Part shown: in pieces, positions 26,400 through 36,066 of the stretch
Position numbering within the stretch: the first letter of the stretch is position 1
How the letters are laid out: each line of letters opens with the position of its first letter
Assembly (NCBI GenBank): GCA_002748835.1
Contig: PDTL01000014.1
Location: 105,863-169,862, forward strand
DNA: 64,000 nt
Source of the DNA: Deltaproteobacteria bacterium
Lineage (GTDB): Bacteria; Desulfobacterota; Desulfobacteria; Desulfobacterales; GCA-2748835
Reading direction: 5' to 3'
Program-made: the position numbers and the translations under genes
The notes under the pieces: model-generated
What the model was told of the DNA's origin: nothing
Databases searched by the model: none
What the model saw: the letters and a program-made list of their open reading frames with translations, nothing else

Positions 26400-28016
26400 A
26401 TGACGTTAGACGATAAAACCACCATACTGGTTGTGGATGATGAAGAGCCGATTCTTGAAATTGTCGGCGAGTTCTTTGAACAGCGGGGATACCGTGTACT
26501 GACGGCCCGGAATGGTCTTGAGGCGGTTGAGGTGCTGGGCCGTGAAAAGATCCACTGCTGCTTTACTGACATCAATATGCCCGAGATGAATGGCCTGGAG
26601 CTGGCGGAATACATCCGGGTGAATGACAACACGATTCCGGTGGTGAGCATGACCGGGTATCCGTCACTTGAAAGCACCATCCACACCTTGAAGAACGGAG
26701 TGGTCGACTACCTGATCAAACCGGTGAATCTCGAGCAGATGGAAGTCTGTGTCAGGCGCGTGCTCAGGGAACGGAACCTGTTTATTGAAAATATTCTGCT
26801 CAAAAAAGAGGTGGATGGAAAAAACCGCCTGGAAGCCCTGAACCGGGAGCTGATGAACAAGGTGGAGGAACTGAACAATTTCAACAAGATTATGAGCGAT
26901 TTTACCGCTATCAGTTCAAGCGATGAACTGTTTCGGCGGGTGGTCGACTTGTGCATTGAGGTCGTCAATGCTGCTGAAGCCCGTTTTTTCATCATCAGCG
27001 ATCTGTCTGTGGCACCTTTTGAAGTGATTTCGGCAAAAGCCGGGGGACAATATCGAGTTGATCCTGTCGAGCCGCCCCAGGGAGCTGATTTTGAACGCAT
27101 TGTCCAGGGCGTTGCGGCAGATGAGCTTCCCCTGCTGGTAAAAGAAAACCGAGGTGTGGAGGGATTACCGGCGTCGATCACCTCCTTCATGGCGGTCCCT
27201 TTAAAGATTCGGGAGAAGGTCTTTGGCGTACTCACGGCAGCCGCTTGTGAGCCGAATGTCTTTTTCAGCCAGAAAGATCTCTACTACCTGTCGTTCATGT
27301 GTCAGAAGGCTGCCTATGGATTAGAAAACCTGGCATTGTATGAAAATATCTATGAAAATCTGTTTGCCACCCTGTCCGCGTTTGTGACGGCCGTTGAAGC
27401 ACGGGATGCTTACACGAACCAGCATTCCAGCCGAGTCACCGATTATTCGGTGATTATCGGGCAGGCCATGGGCTGCTCCAAGGAAGAGCTGGATATTCTG
27501 ACGTGTGCGGGCCATCTGCATGATATCGGGAAAATCGGTATCCGGGACGATATCCTGCTCAAACCCGCCCGGCTCACAGCCGAAGAATTTGAAGTGATCA
27601 AGGAACATCCGGAAATCGGGGCCAACATTGTCGGTCAGCTGGGTCTCTGGGAAAAAGAACGGCAGATCATCCGTCATCACCATGAACGGTATGACGGCAC
27701 AGGGTATCCGGATGGGCTTTCCGGCGAAGAAATTCCGTTTCTGGCCCGAATTCTGAGTGTGGCAGACGCCTATGACGCCATGGCATCGGATCGGGCCTAC
27801 CGCCGGCGCATGCCAGAGGAAGATGTCCTGTCGATCATCCGTGACGGTGCGGGTTCCCAGTTTGATCCGCAGGTGGTCGAGACTTTCATGGTGTTGCACG
27901 GTAAGGGGGCGCTGGTCGCTTCCCCTGGACAATGCGTATATTGGAAGCGAGAAGGTGGTGCGCTGAAACAACCGGCGCTGAGGCTCGGAAAGGGAAGGGG
28001 GGCTGGGGCTGAATAA
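26400..28016 (+). CDS. Response regulator with GAF and HD-GYP (c-di-GMP phosphodiesterase) domains
   Basis: Residues ~5-120 form a receiver with phospho-acceptor Asp in CFTDINMPEMNG and Lys in LIKPV. Residues ~165-305 look GAF-like. Residues ~325-500 form an HD-GYP domain with HDIGKIG and HHERYDGTGYPDGL, the motifs for metal binding and c-di-GMP hydrolysis. The protein probably lowers c-di-GMP when phosphorylated. The neighbouring PilZ, CheX and CheY genes suggest a motility role. No Shine-Dalgarno site is obvious before ATG 26400. Confidence 0.9.
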   Translation: MTLDDKTTILVVDDEEPILEIVGEFFEQRGYRVLTARNGLEAVEVLGREKIHCCFTDINMPEMNGLELAEYIRVNDNTIPVVSMTGYPSLESTIHTLKNGVVDYLIKPVNLEQMEVCVRRVLRERNLFIENILLKKEVDGKNRLEALNRELMNKVEELNNFNKIMSDFTAISSSDELFRRVVDLCIEVVNAAEARFFIISDLSVAPFEVISAKAGGQYRVDPVEPPQGADFERIVQGVAADELPLLVKENRGVEGLPASITSFMAVPLKIREKVFGVLTAAACEPNVFFSQKDLYYLSFMCQKAAYGLENLALYENIYENLFATLSAFVTAVEARDAYTNQHSSRVTDYSVIIGQAMGCSKEELDILTCAGHLHDIGKIGIRDDILLKPARLTAEEFEVIKEHPEIGANIVGQLGLWEKERQIIRHHHERYDGTGYPDGLSGEEIPFLARILSVADAYDAMASDRAYRRRMPEEDVLSIIRDGAGSQFDPQVVETFMVLHGKGALVASPGQCVYWKREGGALKQPALRLGKGRGAGAE

Positions 28017-28126
28017 TCGGGCAGGGGTTTGCATCCTGCCGCAGGCGGTGATATAGACATCAGAACGGCAGGCCTTCGAGAACATAACACAGCGTCATCA
28101 GTTTCTGGTGGAAGCACGGGAGAACC

Positions 28127-28480
28127 ATGGCGGACACATCAAAAGAAAACCGGCGAAGAGGCCTTCGGGTGTCGTTCGGGATTCGGATCCAGCTGAAAAC
28201 AGCTGAAACGGAGATCGCCTGTGAAGGCTGCATCCGCGACTTGAGTCTCAGCGGTGTGATGATCAAGACGACGGAACAGTTGCCGATTGAAACCCCGTGC
28301 GACCTGATCATCGAGCTGACCGGGAGTGTCGAACCGATCCGGCTTGAGATATCAGGGCTGGTGGTGCGGCATGATACGGATGGTGTTGCCGTCGCCTTTA
28401 AATCCATGGGGCTTGACAGCTATACCCATTTGAAAAATGTTGTTCGGTACAACAGTGATACACCGGATGAGATTTTCTGA
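28127..28480 (+). CDS. PilZ-domain protein (c-di-GMP receptor)
   Basis: The 117-aa single-domain protein has RRRGLRVSF as the Arg motif and DLSLSGVMI as the second c-di-GMP motif, followed by the small barrel. It is encoded 110 bases after the HD-GYP gene on the same strand and is a likely effector of the same second-messenger circuit. Its target is unknown. Confidence 0.85.
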   Translation: MADTSKENRRRGLRVSFGIRIQLKTAETEIACEGCIRDLSLSGVMIKTTEQLPIETPCDLIIELTGSVEPIRLEISGLVVRHDTDGVAVAFKSMGLDSYTHLKNVVRYNSDTPDEIF

Positions 28481-28608
28481 GCAACGTGCGATACGCACCG
28501 GTCTAGTGATGGGATATCAATGACGTGAGATGACCGGCGCAATCACTGTCGGCAGACGCGCGTTTCCGGATGATGTCCGGGCGTTTCAGGAAAGGAAGTG
28601 GATAACGG

Positions 28609-29070
28609 ATGGATGCGAGTATCATCAATCCCTTCATTTCAGCGGCCCAGCATGTGCTTGAAACCATGGCTTCCGTAAAAGCACGGCCGGGAAAGATTTT
28701 TCTGAAAAAGGGTGACGTGGCGCAGGGAGATGTGACGGGTCTGATCGGGCTGACCGGATATGCGTTAGGGAGCATTGCGGTGACGTTTGAGGAAGCCTGT
28801 ATTTTTAAGATTGTCACGGGCATGTTCGGAGAGCCGGTGTCGGCACTGACTGCCGAAGTGGCCGATGCGGTGGGAGAGCTGACCAATATTATTTCCGGTC
28901 AGGCCCGTCGGGAGCTGGAGATGCAGGGAAAACAATTCCAGGCTGCGGTTCCATCGGTGGTGACAGGGCGGGGGCATACCATTTTCCACTGCACGGACGG
29001 GCCGAAAATTGGTATCCCGTTTGAGACGGATGATGGTAATTTTGTGATTGAGGTTTGTTTGTCAAAATAA
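28609..29070 (+). CDS. cheX: CheX-type CheY-P phosphatase
   Basis: The 153-aa product has the CheC/CheX/FliY catalytic signature in GELTNIISGQAR (Glu and Asn that act on CheY-P) and the family core. Only one such signature is present, as in CheX. It probably dephosphorylates CheY, whose gene follows 74 bases downstream. AAAGGAAG lies upstream of the ATG. Confidence 0.85.
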   Translation: MDASIINPFISAAQHVLETMASVKARPGKIFLKKGDVAQGDVTGLIGLTGYALGSIAVTFEEACIFKIVTGMFGEPVSALTAEVADAVGELTNIISGQARRELEMQGKQFQAAVPSVVTGRGHTIFHCTDGPKIGIPFETDDGNFVIEVCLSK

Positions 29071-29144
29071 CAGCAGGTGTTGACCTCGGGCAACCGGTCA
29101 TTTCGATAATGAGATGATAGATGATGTCGGGGAGATGAGGGGCG

Positions 29145-29519
29145 ATGGATACGTCGATTAAAGTTCTAATCATAGATGATTTTTCCACCATGCGCCGGAT
29201 ATTGAAAAATATACTTAAGCAGTTGGGCTTTACCAATATCACTGAAGCCGATGACGGAACCACGGCGCTGGAAGTGCTTCAGAAACAGGATGTGGATCTG
29301 ATCATTTCAGACTGGAACATGCCGAAGATGACCGGGATCGATCTGCTCAAACGGGTGCGTGCCGATGCCCGGCTCAAGAATATTCCATTTCTGATGGTAA
29401 CCGCAGAAGCGCAGAAACAGAACGTGATTGAGGCGGTTCAGGCCGGGGTTTCCAATTATGTAGTCAAACCGTTTACCGCAGAGTCCATTTCAAATAAGTT
29501 AGAGAAAATACTGGGGTAA
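29145..29519 (+). CDS. cheY: Chemotaxis response regulator CheY
   Basis: The 124-aa single receiver domain has the acidic pair in IIDDFSTMRR, phospho-acceptor Asp in ISDWNMPKMTG, Thr in MVTAEA and Lys in VVKPF. The FSTMRRILKNIL start is typical of true CheY. It carries signals from CheA to the flagellar switch proteins FliM/FliN. It is next to cheX, while no cheA lies in the window. Confidence 0.9.
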   Translation: MDTSIKVLIIDDFSTMRRILKNILKQLGFTNITEADDGTTALEVLQKQDVDLIISDWNMPKMTGIDLLKRVRADARLKNIPFLMVTAEAQKQNVIEAVQAGVSNYVVKPFTAESISNKLEKILG

Positions 29520-29537
29520 ACAGATCGATTACCCCGG

Positions 29538-30947
29538 ATGCATGCTGGGAGGGTGGAACGCGCAGCAGTGAAATACCTGATTGTTGATAACGATGTAGAC
29601 GCCATTGCGCCGATCACCCGAGAAATGAACCGCAGAGGCCAGACGCATGAGCGGGTTGTCTTAGCGTCTCTGGATGCCCCAGCGGCAACGTTGCCTTCTG
29701 CGGACTGCATTTTGTTTTGTCTGCCTGATCCATCACGCATCAGCACCGGTACCTTTTCCCGCTACCGTGATACTGCCCCCCATCTTCCATGGATTGTCCT
29801 TTCTGATTTCGCAGCGACCGATGTCTCTATGGCATTTCTGAACGCCGGGGCAGCTCTCTATCTGCCGCTTAGCGCCCCTCCATCTGACATGCTTGATCTG
29901 ATAGAGCAGCGATATCCATCCGCGTCTGACCGGAACAGGGCCGGGCGTACGGTTGCCGCGTGTGCGGACATCATTGGGGAAAGCGAGGCGGTGCAGCGTG
30001 TGGTGGGGGTTGTGGGCAAGGTCGCCAAAACCGACAGCACGGTACTGATTTCCGGTGAGAGCGGCACGGGAAAAGAACTGATTGCCCGCGCCATTCATGA
30101 AAGCAGCCCGCGCGTCAACGGGCGGCTGGTGATCCTCAACTGCGGCGCCATCCCCGGAGAACTTCTGGAAAGCGAGCTTTTCGGACATGAAAAAGGGGCT
30201 TTTACCGGGGCGCATCGCACCCGGGTGGGGCGGTTTGAGCTGGCTGACGGCGGCACCTTGTTTCTTGATGAAATTGGTGATATGCGTCCGGATCTGCAGG
30301 TCAAACTACTGCGGACGCTTCAGGAAAAGACGATTGAGCGGGTCGGCGGAAACCGTTCGATTCCTGTGGATGTCCGGATTATCGGTGCCACCAACAAGGA
30401 TCTGACGGCGGCGATCTCGGACGGTACCTTCAGGGAAGACCTCTACTACCGGCTGAATGTGATTCCCATCCATGTGCCGCCGCTTCGGGAGCGAAAAACC
30501 GACATCCCGCTTCTGGTTGATTTTTTTCAAAAACGCCTGGCCGAACGGATGAGAGAACCTGTCAAACCGCTGACACCAGATGCCATGGCAACGCTTCAGG
30601 CCTATGCCTGGCCCGGGAATATCAGAGAACTGGAAAATCTGATGGAACGTCTGGGGGTTCTGGTGGACGGTGACACGATCCGCACCGAGGATTTGCCGGA
30701 CGTGATTTCAGGCATGCCGTCTGTCCGTGAAGGGGCCGACCAGATCTCAGAGTTCCTGGACAGCGGACTTGGGTTTAACGACGTCGTTGATCTGCTGCAG
30801 AAACGGTTGATTCTAACGGCCTTGAAACAGACCGGCTGGGTCAAGGCAAAAGCGGCTGAAAAACTGCAGATGAATCGAACCACGCTGGTTGAAAAGATCA
30901 AGAAATTAAAGATTGAGGCAGCATGCGCGGACCGGCCTGTTTTCTGA
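29538..30947 (+). CDS. Sigma-54-dependent activator with degenerate receiver (FlrA/FlrC-like)
   Basis: Residues ~1-125 resemble a receiver domain, but the phosphorylation site is gone (ILFCLPDP where an Asp is expected) and the conserved Lys is Leu (LYLPLSAP). Residues ~150-385 form the AAA+ activator domain: Walker [15 protein letters not shown] loop that contacts sigma-54, Walker B LFLDEIGD and an intact arginine-finger region. A Fis-type helix-turn-helix ends the protein ([19 protein letters not shown]). The start is uncertain: ATG 29538 lacks a ribosome site, and GTG 29568 is an alternative. The likely target is the sigma-54 promoter at 31180. Confidence 0.85.
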   Translation: MHAGRVERAAVKYLIVDNDVDAIAPITREMNRRGQTHERVVLASLDAPAATLPSADCILFCLPDPSRISTGTFSRYRDTAPHLPWIVLSDFAATDVSMAFLNAGAALYLPLSAPPSDMLDLIEQRYPSASDRNRAGRTVAACADIIGESEAVQRVVGVVGKVAKTDSTVLISGESGTGKELIARAIHESSPRVNGRLVILNCGAIPGELLESELFGHEKGAFTGAHRTRVGRFELADGGTLFLDEIGDMRPDLQVKLLRTLQEKTIERVGGNRSIPVDVRIIGATNKDLTAAISDGTFREDLYYRLNVIPIHVPPLRERKTDIPLLVDFFQKRLAERMREPVKPLTPDAMATLQAYAWPGNIRELENLMERLGVLVDGDTIRTEDLPDVISGMPSVREGADQISEFLDSGLGFNDVVDLLQKRLILTALKQTGWVKAKAAEKLQMNRTTLVEKIKKLKIEAACADRPVF

Positions 30948-31179
30948 ATTTCTGCCTTTTCTCCGTTGCGTGCGGAATCCTGAACACGCCCGTTTATCCC
31001 ATGGGAGCCCCGGGCGATGAAATTAAGATCAAAAATCTAAACTACCGGTGAACCTGTTTACGTGAATGCCATTGACGCCGGACCCGCTTTCCCGCCAAAA
31101 GATTGGCGCCCCGGCTGCCGATACTGTAAGGTGGGCCCGATATACAGGCCTGAATCGTAACCGGCGCAGGTCTGTGTTA

Positions 31180-31196
31180 TTGGCACGATTTTTGCT
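31180..31196 (+). promoter_or_regulatory. Sigma-54 promoter upstream of the TPR gene
   Basis: TTGGCACG-N4-TTTGCT matches the sigma-54 consensus, with GG at 31182-31183 and GC at 31194-31195, 10 bases apart. Transcription would start near 31207, about 90 bases before the TPR gene. The rest of the 350-base gap (30948-31297) has no gene I can support and could hold activator sites. Confidence 0.75.
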
Positions 31197-31297
31197 GTGG
31201 TCAATACCGGGCAGGCGACGGTGCCTGTCTTGTTTTTGCAGGTCGGCGGGATCTGCAGGCAGGATCAATCTGATGGTGTCCGGAGGGCGTCTTGTCC

Positions 31298-33871
31298 ATG
31301 ACGCAACGGTTGAAAACATATGTACTGGCGGTGCTCTTCGGTATCCTGATTCCCATGAGCGCGCTGGCTGCCGTGACCATGGAAGGGATGGTGCTCACAT
31401 CGGATCCCGCATCGGCCATCCGTCTGACCTTTTCCCGTAAACCGATATTCAAGATTGTTCAGATCGATTCCCGAGAGGTAATGGTCGCCATTCGCAGTGC
31501 CGTGCCGGCAAACGACTTGAAGCGAAGCGGCACCGGTGGAGATCTGATTCGTGATATTGAAATGAACCGGCTGTCCGGCGGTGACATGGCCCTGATGATA
31601 CGGACCTGGCCGCGGCTGGCATCGGTCGACGGGGTCTGGGGGGATGATGGCGCGCTGCGTGTGCGTATGAAACCGGTTTTCGCCCCCAAGATGAGCTTGA
31701 AACGAAAAACAAAGCGCGCGCTGACCGCTTCGCCGTCTGCACCTGTGACCACAGACCACCAGCCTCCGGAACAGGTTGGCGTCCCGGATCCGGACAGGGG
31801 TGATATACCGGAAACCCTGATGGCAGCGCCGGCTTCTGAACCCAGTAAACCGTCCACAGCGTCCGGATTTCTGCTTGCCGGGATCCCTAGAACGCTTCCG
31901 TCAGAGAAATCAGGCAGTGTCGATGCGCTAACCACCGAATTCAACGGCAGTTTTAATGATTTTATCCGAATCTTTGATACGGCGGCCTGCGGTGCCCATG
32001 AATCCCTGCGAAAAGGGCTTGCTTCCTGTGACAAGGGAAAATGGGCGGACGCCCAGACCCTGTTTGCCGAATATGCAGAAACACAGCTGACCGGTGACTG
32101 CATTGATGCAGCCTATTATCTGCGGGCATTTGCCGGGCTTCAGATGCTCAATCAACACGGCGAGGATTTGTCTGCCGGTATGGCTGCCACCGAACATATT
32201 TTGGATGCGCTCAGTCTGTATCCGGATTCGGCCTATGCACCTTACGGATACGCTTTTCTGGGGAAGGCGTATTTCAGCCTGAAAAATTATGACCGGGCTC
32301 AGGCCTACTACCGGATCGTAGCGGAAAAATATCCGGAACTTCCCATGAAGCCGGAGATGCTGTATGACGGCGCCCAGATTCTGGAACAGGCCGATGCGGT
32401 ATCCAAGGCAGAAGCGACCTACCTGGAAATTTTGAAAGACTACCCAAACTTTCCTCTGAAAACCCAGGTGAAATACAAGCTGGGAAGCCTTTATTTCAAC
32501 GAAGCTGAATACCGGAATGCCTTGACATACCTGACTGATGTGATGGCGGAAACTCCCCGTCGGGTGTTTGAGAATGGCGATCTGCTGTTCAAGATCGGTA
32601 CGGCCTATTACCAGATCGGCCAGAGCGAAACCGCCCGGGAACTGCTGGCAAGGGCTTTTAACCTGTTTCCGGATCTACCTTCGAAAGATATTATCCTGTC
32701 CCGGATCGGGGATACCTATGTGGATGCTGGGGATATTGACCGGGCCATCCGGGTCTTCCAGCTGGTGACGGAAAAATATCCGGGAACCGACGGGTTTGTG
32801 ATCAGCACCATGCGTTTGGCGCAGTATGTGGCGGATGTGGGTAAAAAAAAAGCGTATTACCGACTGATCATAAATGAATACCCGGATAACCCCCTGGCCC
32901 GGTTGGCCCGGTTCCGGCTGGCCGATGTACTGAACAAAAATGCCGAGTATGCAGAGAGCATCAAAACCATCAAGGCCCTGATCGCAACCGATGACCGGGC
33001 CCTTCTTGTGGAAGCCAATTTTATCCTGCAGCAGGCGTCCATGGCCCAGTTTGATCTGTGGCTTCAGGATCAGAAGTATCCGCTGGTGATCTCCCGGTTT
33101 GAGGAAGACAAGGAAATTTTAAACAAGGCCGAGTTTCCGGAGCTGTTTCTCACGGTGGGCCAATCTTATCTGGAGGGTCATTTTTACGCACAGGCCCTTG
33201 ATAATTATCTCAAAGCCTACAAGCGCTATCCCAAAGGCAAGCGTCCGCCGCAGCTGATTCGCGGTATGGGCGTGGCGATGAAGGAAATGCAGAAGTACGA
33301 CGATGCCCTCAAAATGCTCGCTTCGTACCGGCGCTATTTCCCCAAAGCAGATGATATTCCAATGATATATAGCCATGAGGGGGATATCCATCTGGCCCGG
33401 GAAGCACTGCCCAAAGCTCTTTGGGCTTACCAGAAGGCGGTGAGCATCGCTGCAGATCCAGCGGACAAGGCGGAGTTTCTGGAAAAGGAAGCCACGGCCC
33501 TTGAGGCTTCCGGATCGTGGCAGAAAGCGGCATTGCGTCTCAAGGAGGCAGCTGAACTGCTTTACGGCCTTCCGGACCGGGCTGCGGAGATTGCGGCGCT
33601 TCAGCTGCGTGCGGCCCGTATCTATCTGGGCAAGAACGCGTACACCGATGCTGCGGCTGCCCTCCAGTCTACACTGAAGCTGCTGGGGGAAACCCCGGCC
33701 GCTGCGGAGGCCCGGTATCTGCTCGGCGGTGCGTATGAACGCATCGGTGAGCTGGAGGCGGCGATGAAAGCCTACCAGATCCTTGTAGATACAGACGATT
33801 CCCTGTGGGCGGAGCTGGCCCGGACACGGCTCAAGGGGATTTCCCTTGATGCGCGGATGAATCCTTCCTAA
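31298..33871 (+). CDS. Secreted or periplasmic TPR-repeat protein with N-terminal beta-domain
   Basis: The 857-aa product has a signal peptide (cut near MSALAAV), a ~100-residue beta-rich domain rather like AMIN domains, a Pro/Ser/Thr-rich linker (~150-215), then many tetratricopeptide-type helical pairs (for example AYFSLKNYDRAQAYYRIVAE) to the end. TPR proteins scaffold protein complexes. The sigma-54 promoter and position between two sigma-54 activators suggest a flagellar or pilus role. ATG 31298 sits 10 bases after GGAGGG; a TTG at 31292 is the alternative. Confidence 0.8.
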   Translation: MTQRLKTYVLAVLFGILIPMSALAAVTMEGMVLTSDPASAIRLTFSRKPIFKIVQIDSREVMVAIRSAVPANDLKRSGTGGDLIRDIEMNRLSGGDMALMIRTWPRLASVDGVWGDDGALRVRMKPVFAPKMSLKRKTKRALTASPSAPVTTDHQPPEQVGVPDPDRGDIPETLMAAPASEPSKPSTASGFLLAGIPRTLPSEKSGSVDALTTEFNGSFNDFIRIFDTAACGAHESLRKGLASCDKGKWADAQTLFAEYAETQLTGDCIDAAYYLRAFAGLQMLNQHGEDLSAGMAATEHILDALSLYPDSAYAPYGYAFLGKAYFSLKNYDRAQAYYRIVAEKYPELPMKPEMLYDGAQILEQADAVSKAEATYLEILKDYPNFPLKTQVKYKLGSLYFNEAEYRNALTYLTDVMAETPRRVFENGDLLFKIGTAYYQIGQSETARELLARAFNLFPDLPSKDIILSRIGDTYVDAGDIDRAIRVFQLVTEKYPGTDGFVISTMRLAQYVADVGKKKAYYRLIINEYPDNPLARLARFRLADVLNKNAEYAESIKTIKALIATDDRALLVEANFILQQASMAQFDLWLQDQKYPLVISRFEEDKEILNKAEFPELFLTVGQSYLEGHFYAQALDNYLKAYKRYPKGKRPPQLIRGMGVAMKEMQKYDDALKMLASYRRYFPKADDIPMIYSHEGDIHLAREALPKALWAYQKAVSIAADPADKAEFLEKEATALEASGSWQKAALRLKEAAELLYGLPDRAAEIAALQLRAARIYLGKNAYTDAAAALQSTLKLLGETPAAAEARYLLGGAYERIGELEAAMKAYQILVDTDDSLWAELARTRLKGISLDARMNPS

Positions 33872-34041
33872 AGGCAGGCCATATCTGTACTTGTCAAATC
33901 GCGGGTTTTATACTATGTATTGCCTTATAAATTTCAGTTTATAAAAAAAGATGAATATGTAAAAATTTTGGTTGTTCAATGTTATCTGAAATACGATCTA
34001 TAAAATGACATTCTCAACTGTCGGGATTTGTGAAAGCATCG

Positions 34042-34083
34042 ACCTGTTAAGGACCTTAAGAACCTTAAAGACCTTAAAGACCT
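34042..34083 (+). repeat. Short tandem repeat, 9-base unit ACCTTAAAG
   Basis: About four and a half units of a 9-base motif (ACCTTAAAG with small changes) run head to tail just before the sigma-54 activator gene. The 256-base gap 33872-34127 has nothing else beyond AT-rich sequence and a G5-TAGTGC-CTCCC dyad near 34094. Confidence 0.7.
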
Positions 34084-34127
34084 CTCTTTTTTGGGGGTAG
34101 TGCCTCCCTGCGGAACCTTTATTGACA

Positions 34128-35528
34128 ATGCAAATTCAGGAACAGATTCTTGTCGTGGATCCGGATCCCCTGGACCGCGCCGCCCTCTGCCGGATGCTGG
34201 AGGATATGGGATTCCCTGTGGTGACCGGGCGGGAACTGGCGGATGTCACTCGGCTTGTCACAAGCGATGCGTTCCGGATGGTGATCTATGCCTCTGGCCA
34301 GCCGTCAGAGGCGGATCTGGATACCATCGGTGCGGCACTGACTGAGCGACCTCAGACGGCATGGCTTCTCATATCCGGCACCCCGGATGTCCAGGTGGCC
34401 GTGGCGGCCATGAAGGCCGGTGCCATGGACGTGGTGATGAAACCCATTTCCGAGGATCAGCTGCGCCTGCTGGTGGCCCAGGCCTTTTCCCGGGCAAAGG
34501 CCTCTTTGGAACCGGCAAAAACTGCCGGTGCAGCGCCTTTTGTGCAGACAAAGATCATTACCGGACATGCGGGAATGCTGGAGGTGCTGGCGCGGATCCG
34601 AAAGGTGGCGGACGCCACTGCATCGGTGCTTATCCAGGGCGAAAGCGGCACAGGAAAGGAAATGGTGGCCCGGTATATTCACCAGGAGAGCCGTCGCCGT
34701 GAAAAACCGTTTATTGCCGTCAACTGTGCGGCCCTGCCCGAATCCCTCCTGGAAACTGAGCTGTTCGGTCACGAGAAAGGCGCGTTTACCGGTGCCTCGG
34801 AGCGAAAAGCGGGCAAGTTCGAGTTGGCGGACGGGGGGACCTTGCTGCTCGATGAAATCACTGAGATGCAGTTCCACCTGCAGGCCAAGCTGCTTCGTGT
34901 GATACAGGAACGGGAAGTGGACCGGGTGGGAGGAACGTATCCGGTGCCCGTGGATGTCAGGGTTTTGGCCACCACTAACCGGGACATCCGGCAGTGTGTT
35001 GCAGACGGCGACTTCCGGGAAGACCTCTACTACCGGCTCGACATCATCCCCCTGCGAATTCCACCCCTGCGTGAACGGCCGGGTGATATTCCGCTTCTGG
35101 CCGCGCATTTCATCGAAAAATACAACCGGATTGACGGTCGGGACGTCAAGGGATTGACGGCTGGAGCCGGAGACCGTCTCCAGGCATTCCCGTTCAAGGG
35201 CAATGTGCGGGAATTGGAAAACATAATTCATCGGGCGGTACTGCTCTGTTCGGGGGATGAGATCACGGAAGCCGATCTGCTCATAGACGTGTCCATGGAA
35301 ACGGCGCCGTCGTTGCACCAGGGCGGTGAGAAGGCTGATGGAAATACCGTGTTCCCCTTGAATGACGCACCTCTTCGGGAAATTGAAAAACACGCTATTT
35401 TTCGCACACTGGACAAGACCGACGGCAACCGCACCCGCGCGGCCGAGCTTCTGGGGATCAGTGTGCGGACCCTTCGAAACAAGCTGAATGAATACAAAGC
35501 CGAGGCCGGGCTGACCGGCACGGGATGA
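34128..35528 (+). CDS. Sigma-54-dependent flagellar regulator (FlrC/FlgR-like) with atypical receiver
   Basis: The N-terminal receiver (~1-120) keeps the first acidic pair (VVDPD) and the Lys (VVMKPIS) but has ASG where the phospho-acceptor Asp should be. The AAA+ domain (~145-375) has [15 protein letters not shown] and LLLDEITEM. A Fis-type helix-turn-helix (NRTRAAELLGISVRTLRNKLNEY) ends it. ATG 34128 is preferred to the TTG at 34122. It lies directly before flgB with a sigma-54 promoter between, so it very probably activates the flagellar operon. Confidence 0.88.
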   Translation: MQIQEQILVVDPDPLDRAALCRMLEDMGFPVVTGRELADVTRLVTSDAFRMVIYASGQPSEADLDTIGAALTERPQTAWLLISGTPDVQVAVAAMKAGAMDVVMKPISEDQLRLLVAQAFSRAKASLEPAKTAGAAPFVQTKIITGHAGMLEVLARIRKVADATASVLIQGESGTGKEMVARYIHQESRRREKPFIAVNCAALPESLLETELFGHEKGAFTGASERKAGKFELADGGTLLLDEITEMQFHLQAKLLRVIQEREVDRVGGTYPVPVDVRVLATTNRDIRQCVADGDFREDLYYRLDIIPLRIPPLRERPGDIPLLAAHFIEKYNRIDGRDVKGLTAGAGDRLQAFPFKGNVRELENIIHRAVLLCSGDEITEADLLIDVSMETAPSLHQGGEKADGNTVFPLNDAPLREIEKHAIFRTLDKTDGNRTRAAELLGISVRTLRNKLNEYKAEAGLTGTG

Positions 35529-35549
35529 TTTTTCCGTCTGTTTTATCTT

Positions 35550-35566
35550 TAGGCATACTCCTTGCA
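35550..35566 (+). promoter_or_regulatory. Sigma-54 promoter of the flgB operon
   Basis: TAGGCAT-ACTCC-TTGCA matches the -24/-12 elements with GG at 35552-35553 and GC at 35564-35565, exactly 10 bases apart. It lies 90 bases before the flgB start and right after the gene of a sigma-54 activator. Confidence 0.65.
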
Positions 35567-35655
35567 AATTTTAGTGTGTAACCTGCAGCGGCAGTCGTTT
35601 GTTTGTTCGAACACCGCCGTAACGCCGGATAATACCATTGGATGCGAGGCACGGC

Positions 35656-36066
35656 ATGACGTCAATGAATTATCCCTTAGACACGACGTTCAAACTTCTC
35701 GGAACGGCCATGGATGTGTCGGTGAAGCGCAATGCGCTGATCTCCAGCAATATTGCCAATATGGATACCGTGGGATACCGGGCCAGGGATCTGGATTTCC
35801 AGAAGACCCTGCAGACGGAAATGGCACGCGGGGTGCCGACCGAAGATCTGGTTCGAACCCATCCGGCCCATATCACTCCTGTGAACAACCCCATGGCCAG
35901 TATGATTTTTGACAGCAGTGACCCCCGTAATCTTGACCCGGTGAACATTGATACCGAGATGATGCACCTGGTTGAAAACAATATTCAGTACCGATCTGCT
36001 GCAGAGATGATGCTGCGGAAGATCTCCCTGCTTAAACATGTCATTATGGAAGGAGGCGGCAGCTGA
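35656..36066 (+). CDS. flgB: Flagellar proximal rod protein FlgB
   Basis: The 136-aa product has the rod-protein core (NALISSNIANMDTVGYRARDLDFQKTL) and the C-terminal heptad region (ENNIQYRSAAEMMLRKISLLK). Rod proteins build the drive shaft across the periplasm. ATG 35656 has GAGG 7 bases upstream; the ATG at 35665 is the alternative. Its stop overlaps the flgC start (TGATG). Confidence 0.93.
   Translation: MTSMNYPLDTTFKLLGTAMDVSVKRNALISSNIANMDTVGYRARDLDFQKTLQTEMARGVPTEDLVRTHPAHITPVNNPMASMIFDSSDPRNLDPVNIDTEMMHLVENNIQYRSAAEMMLRKISLLKHVIMEGGGS

Noticed and set aside
33972..34004. Sigma-70 promoter before the flagellar activator (TTGTTC...TATAAA)
   Set aside because: The spacing is 21 bases, too long for a confident call.
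34042..34083. CRISPR-like repeat
   Set aside because: The unit is 9 bases with no spacers, so it is a simple tandem repeat.
34305..35567. 420-codon open frame antisense to the sigma-54 activator
   Set aside because: The sense strand encodes an intact activator; the antisense product has no motifs.
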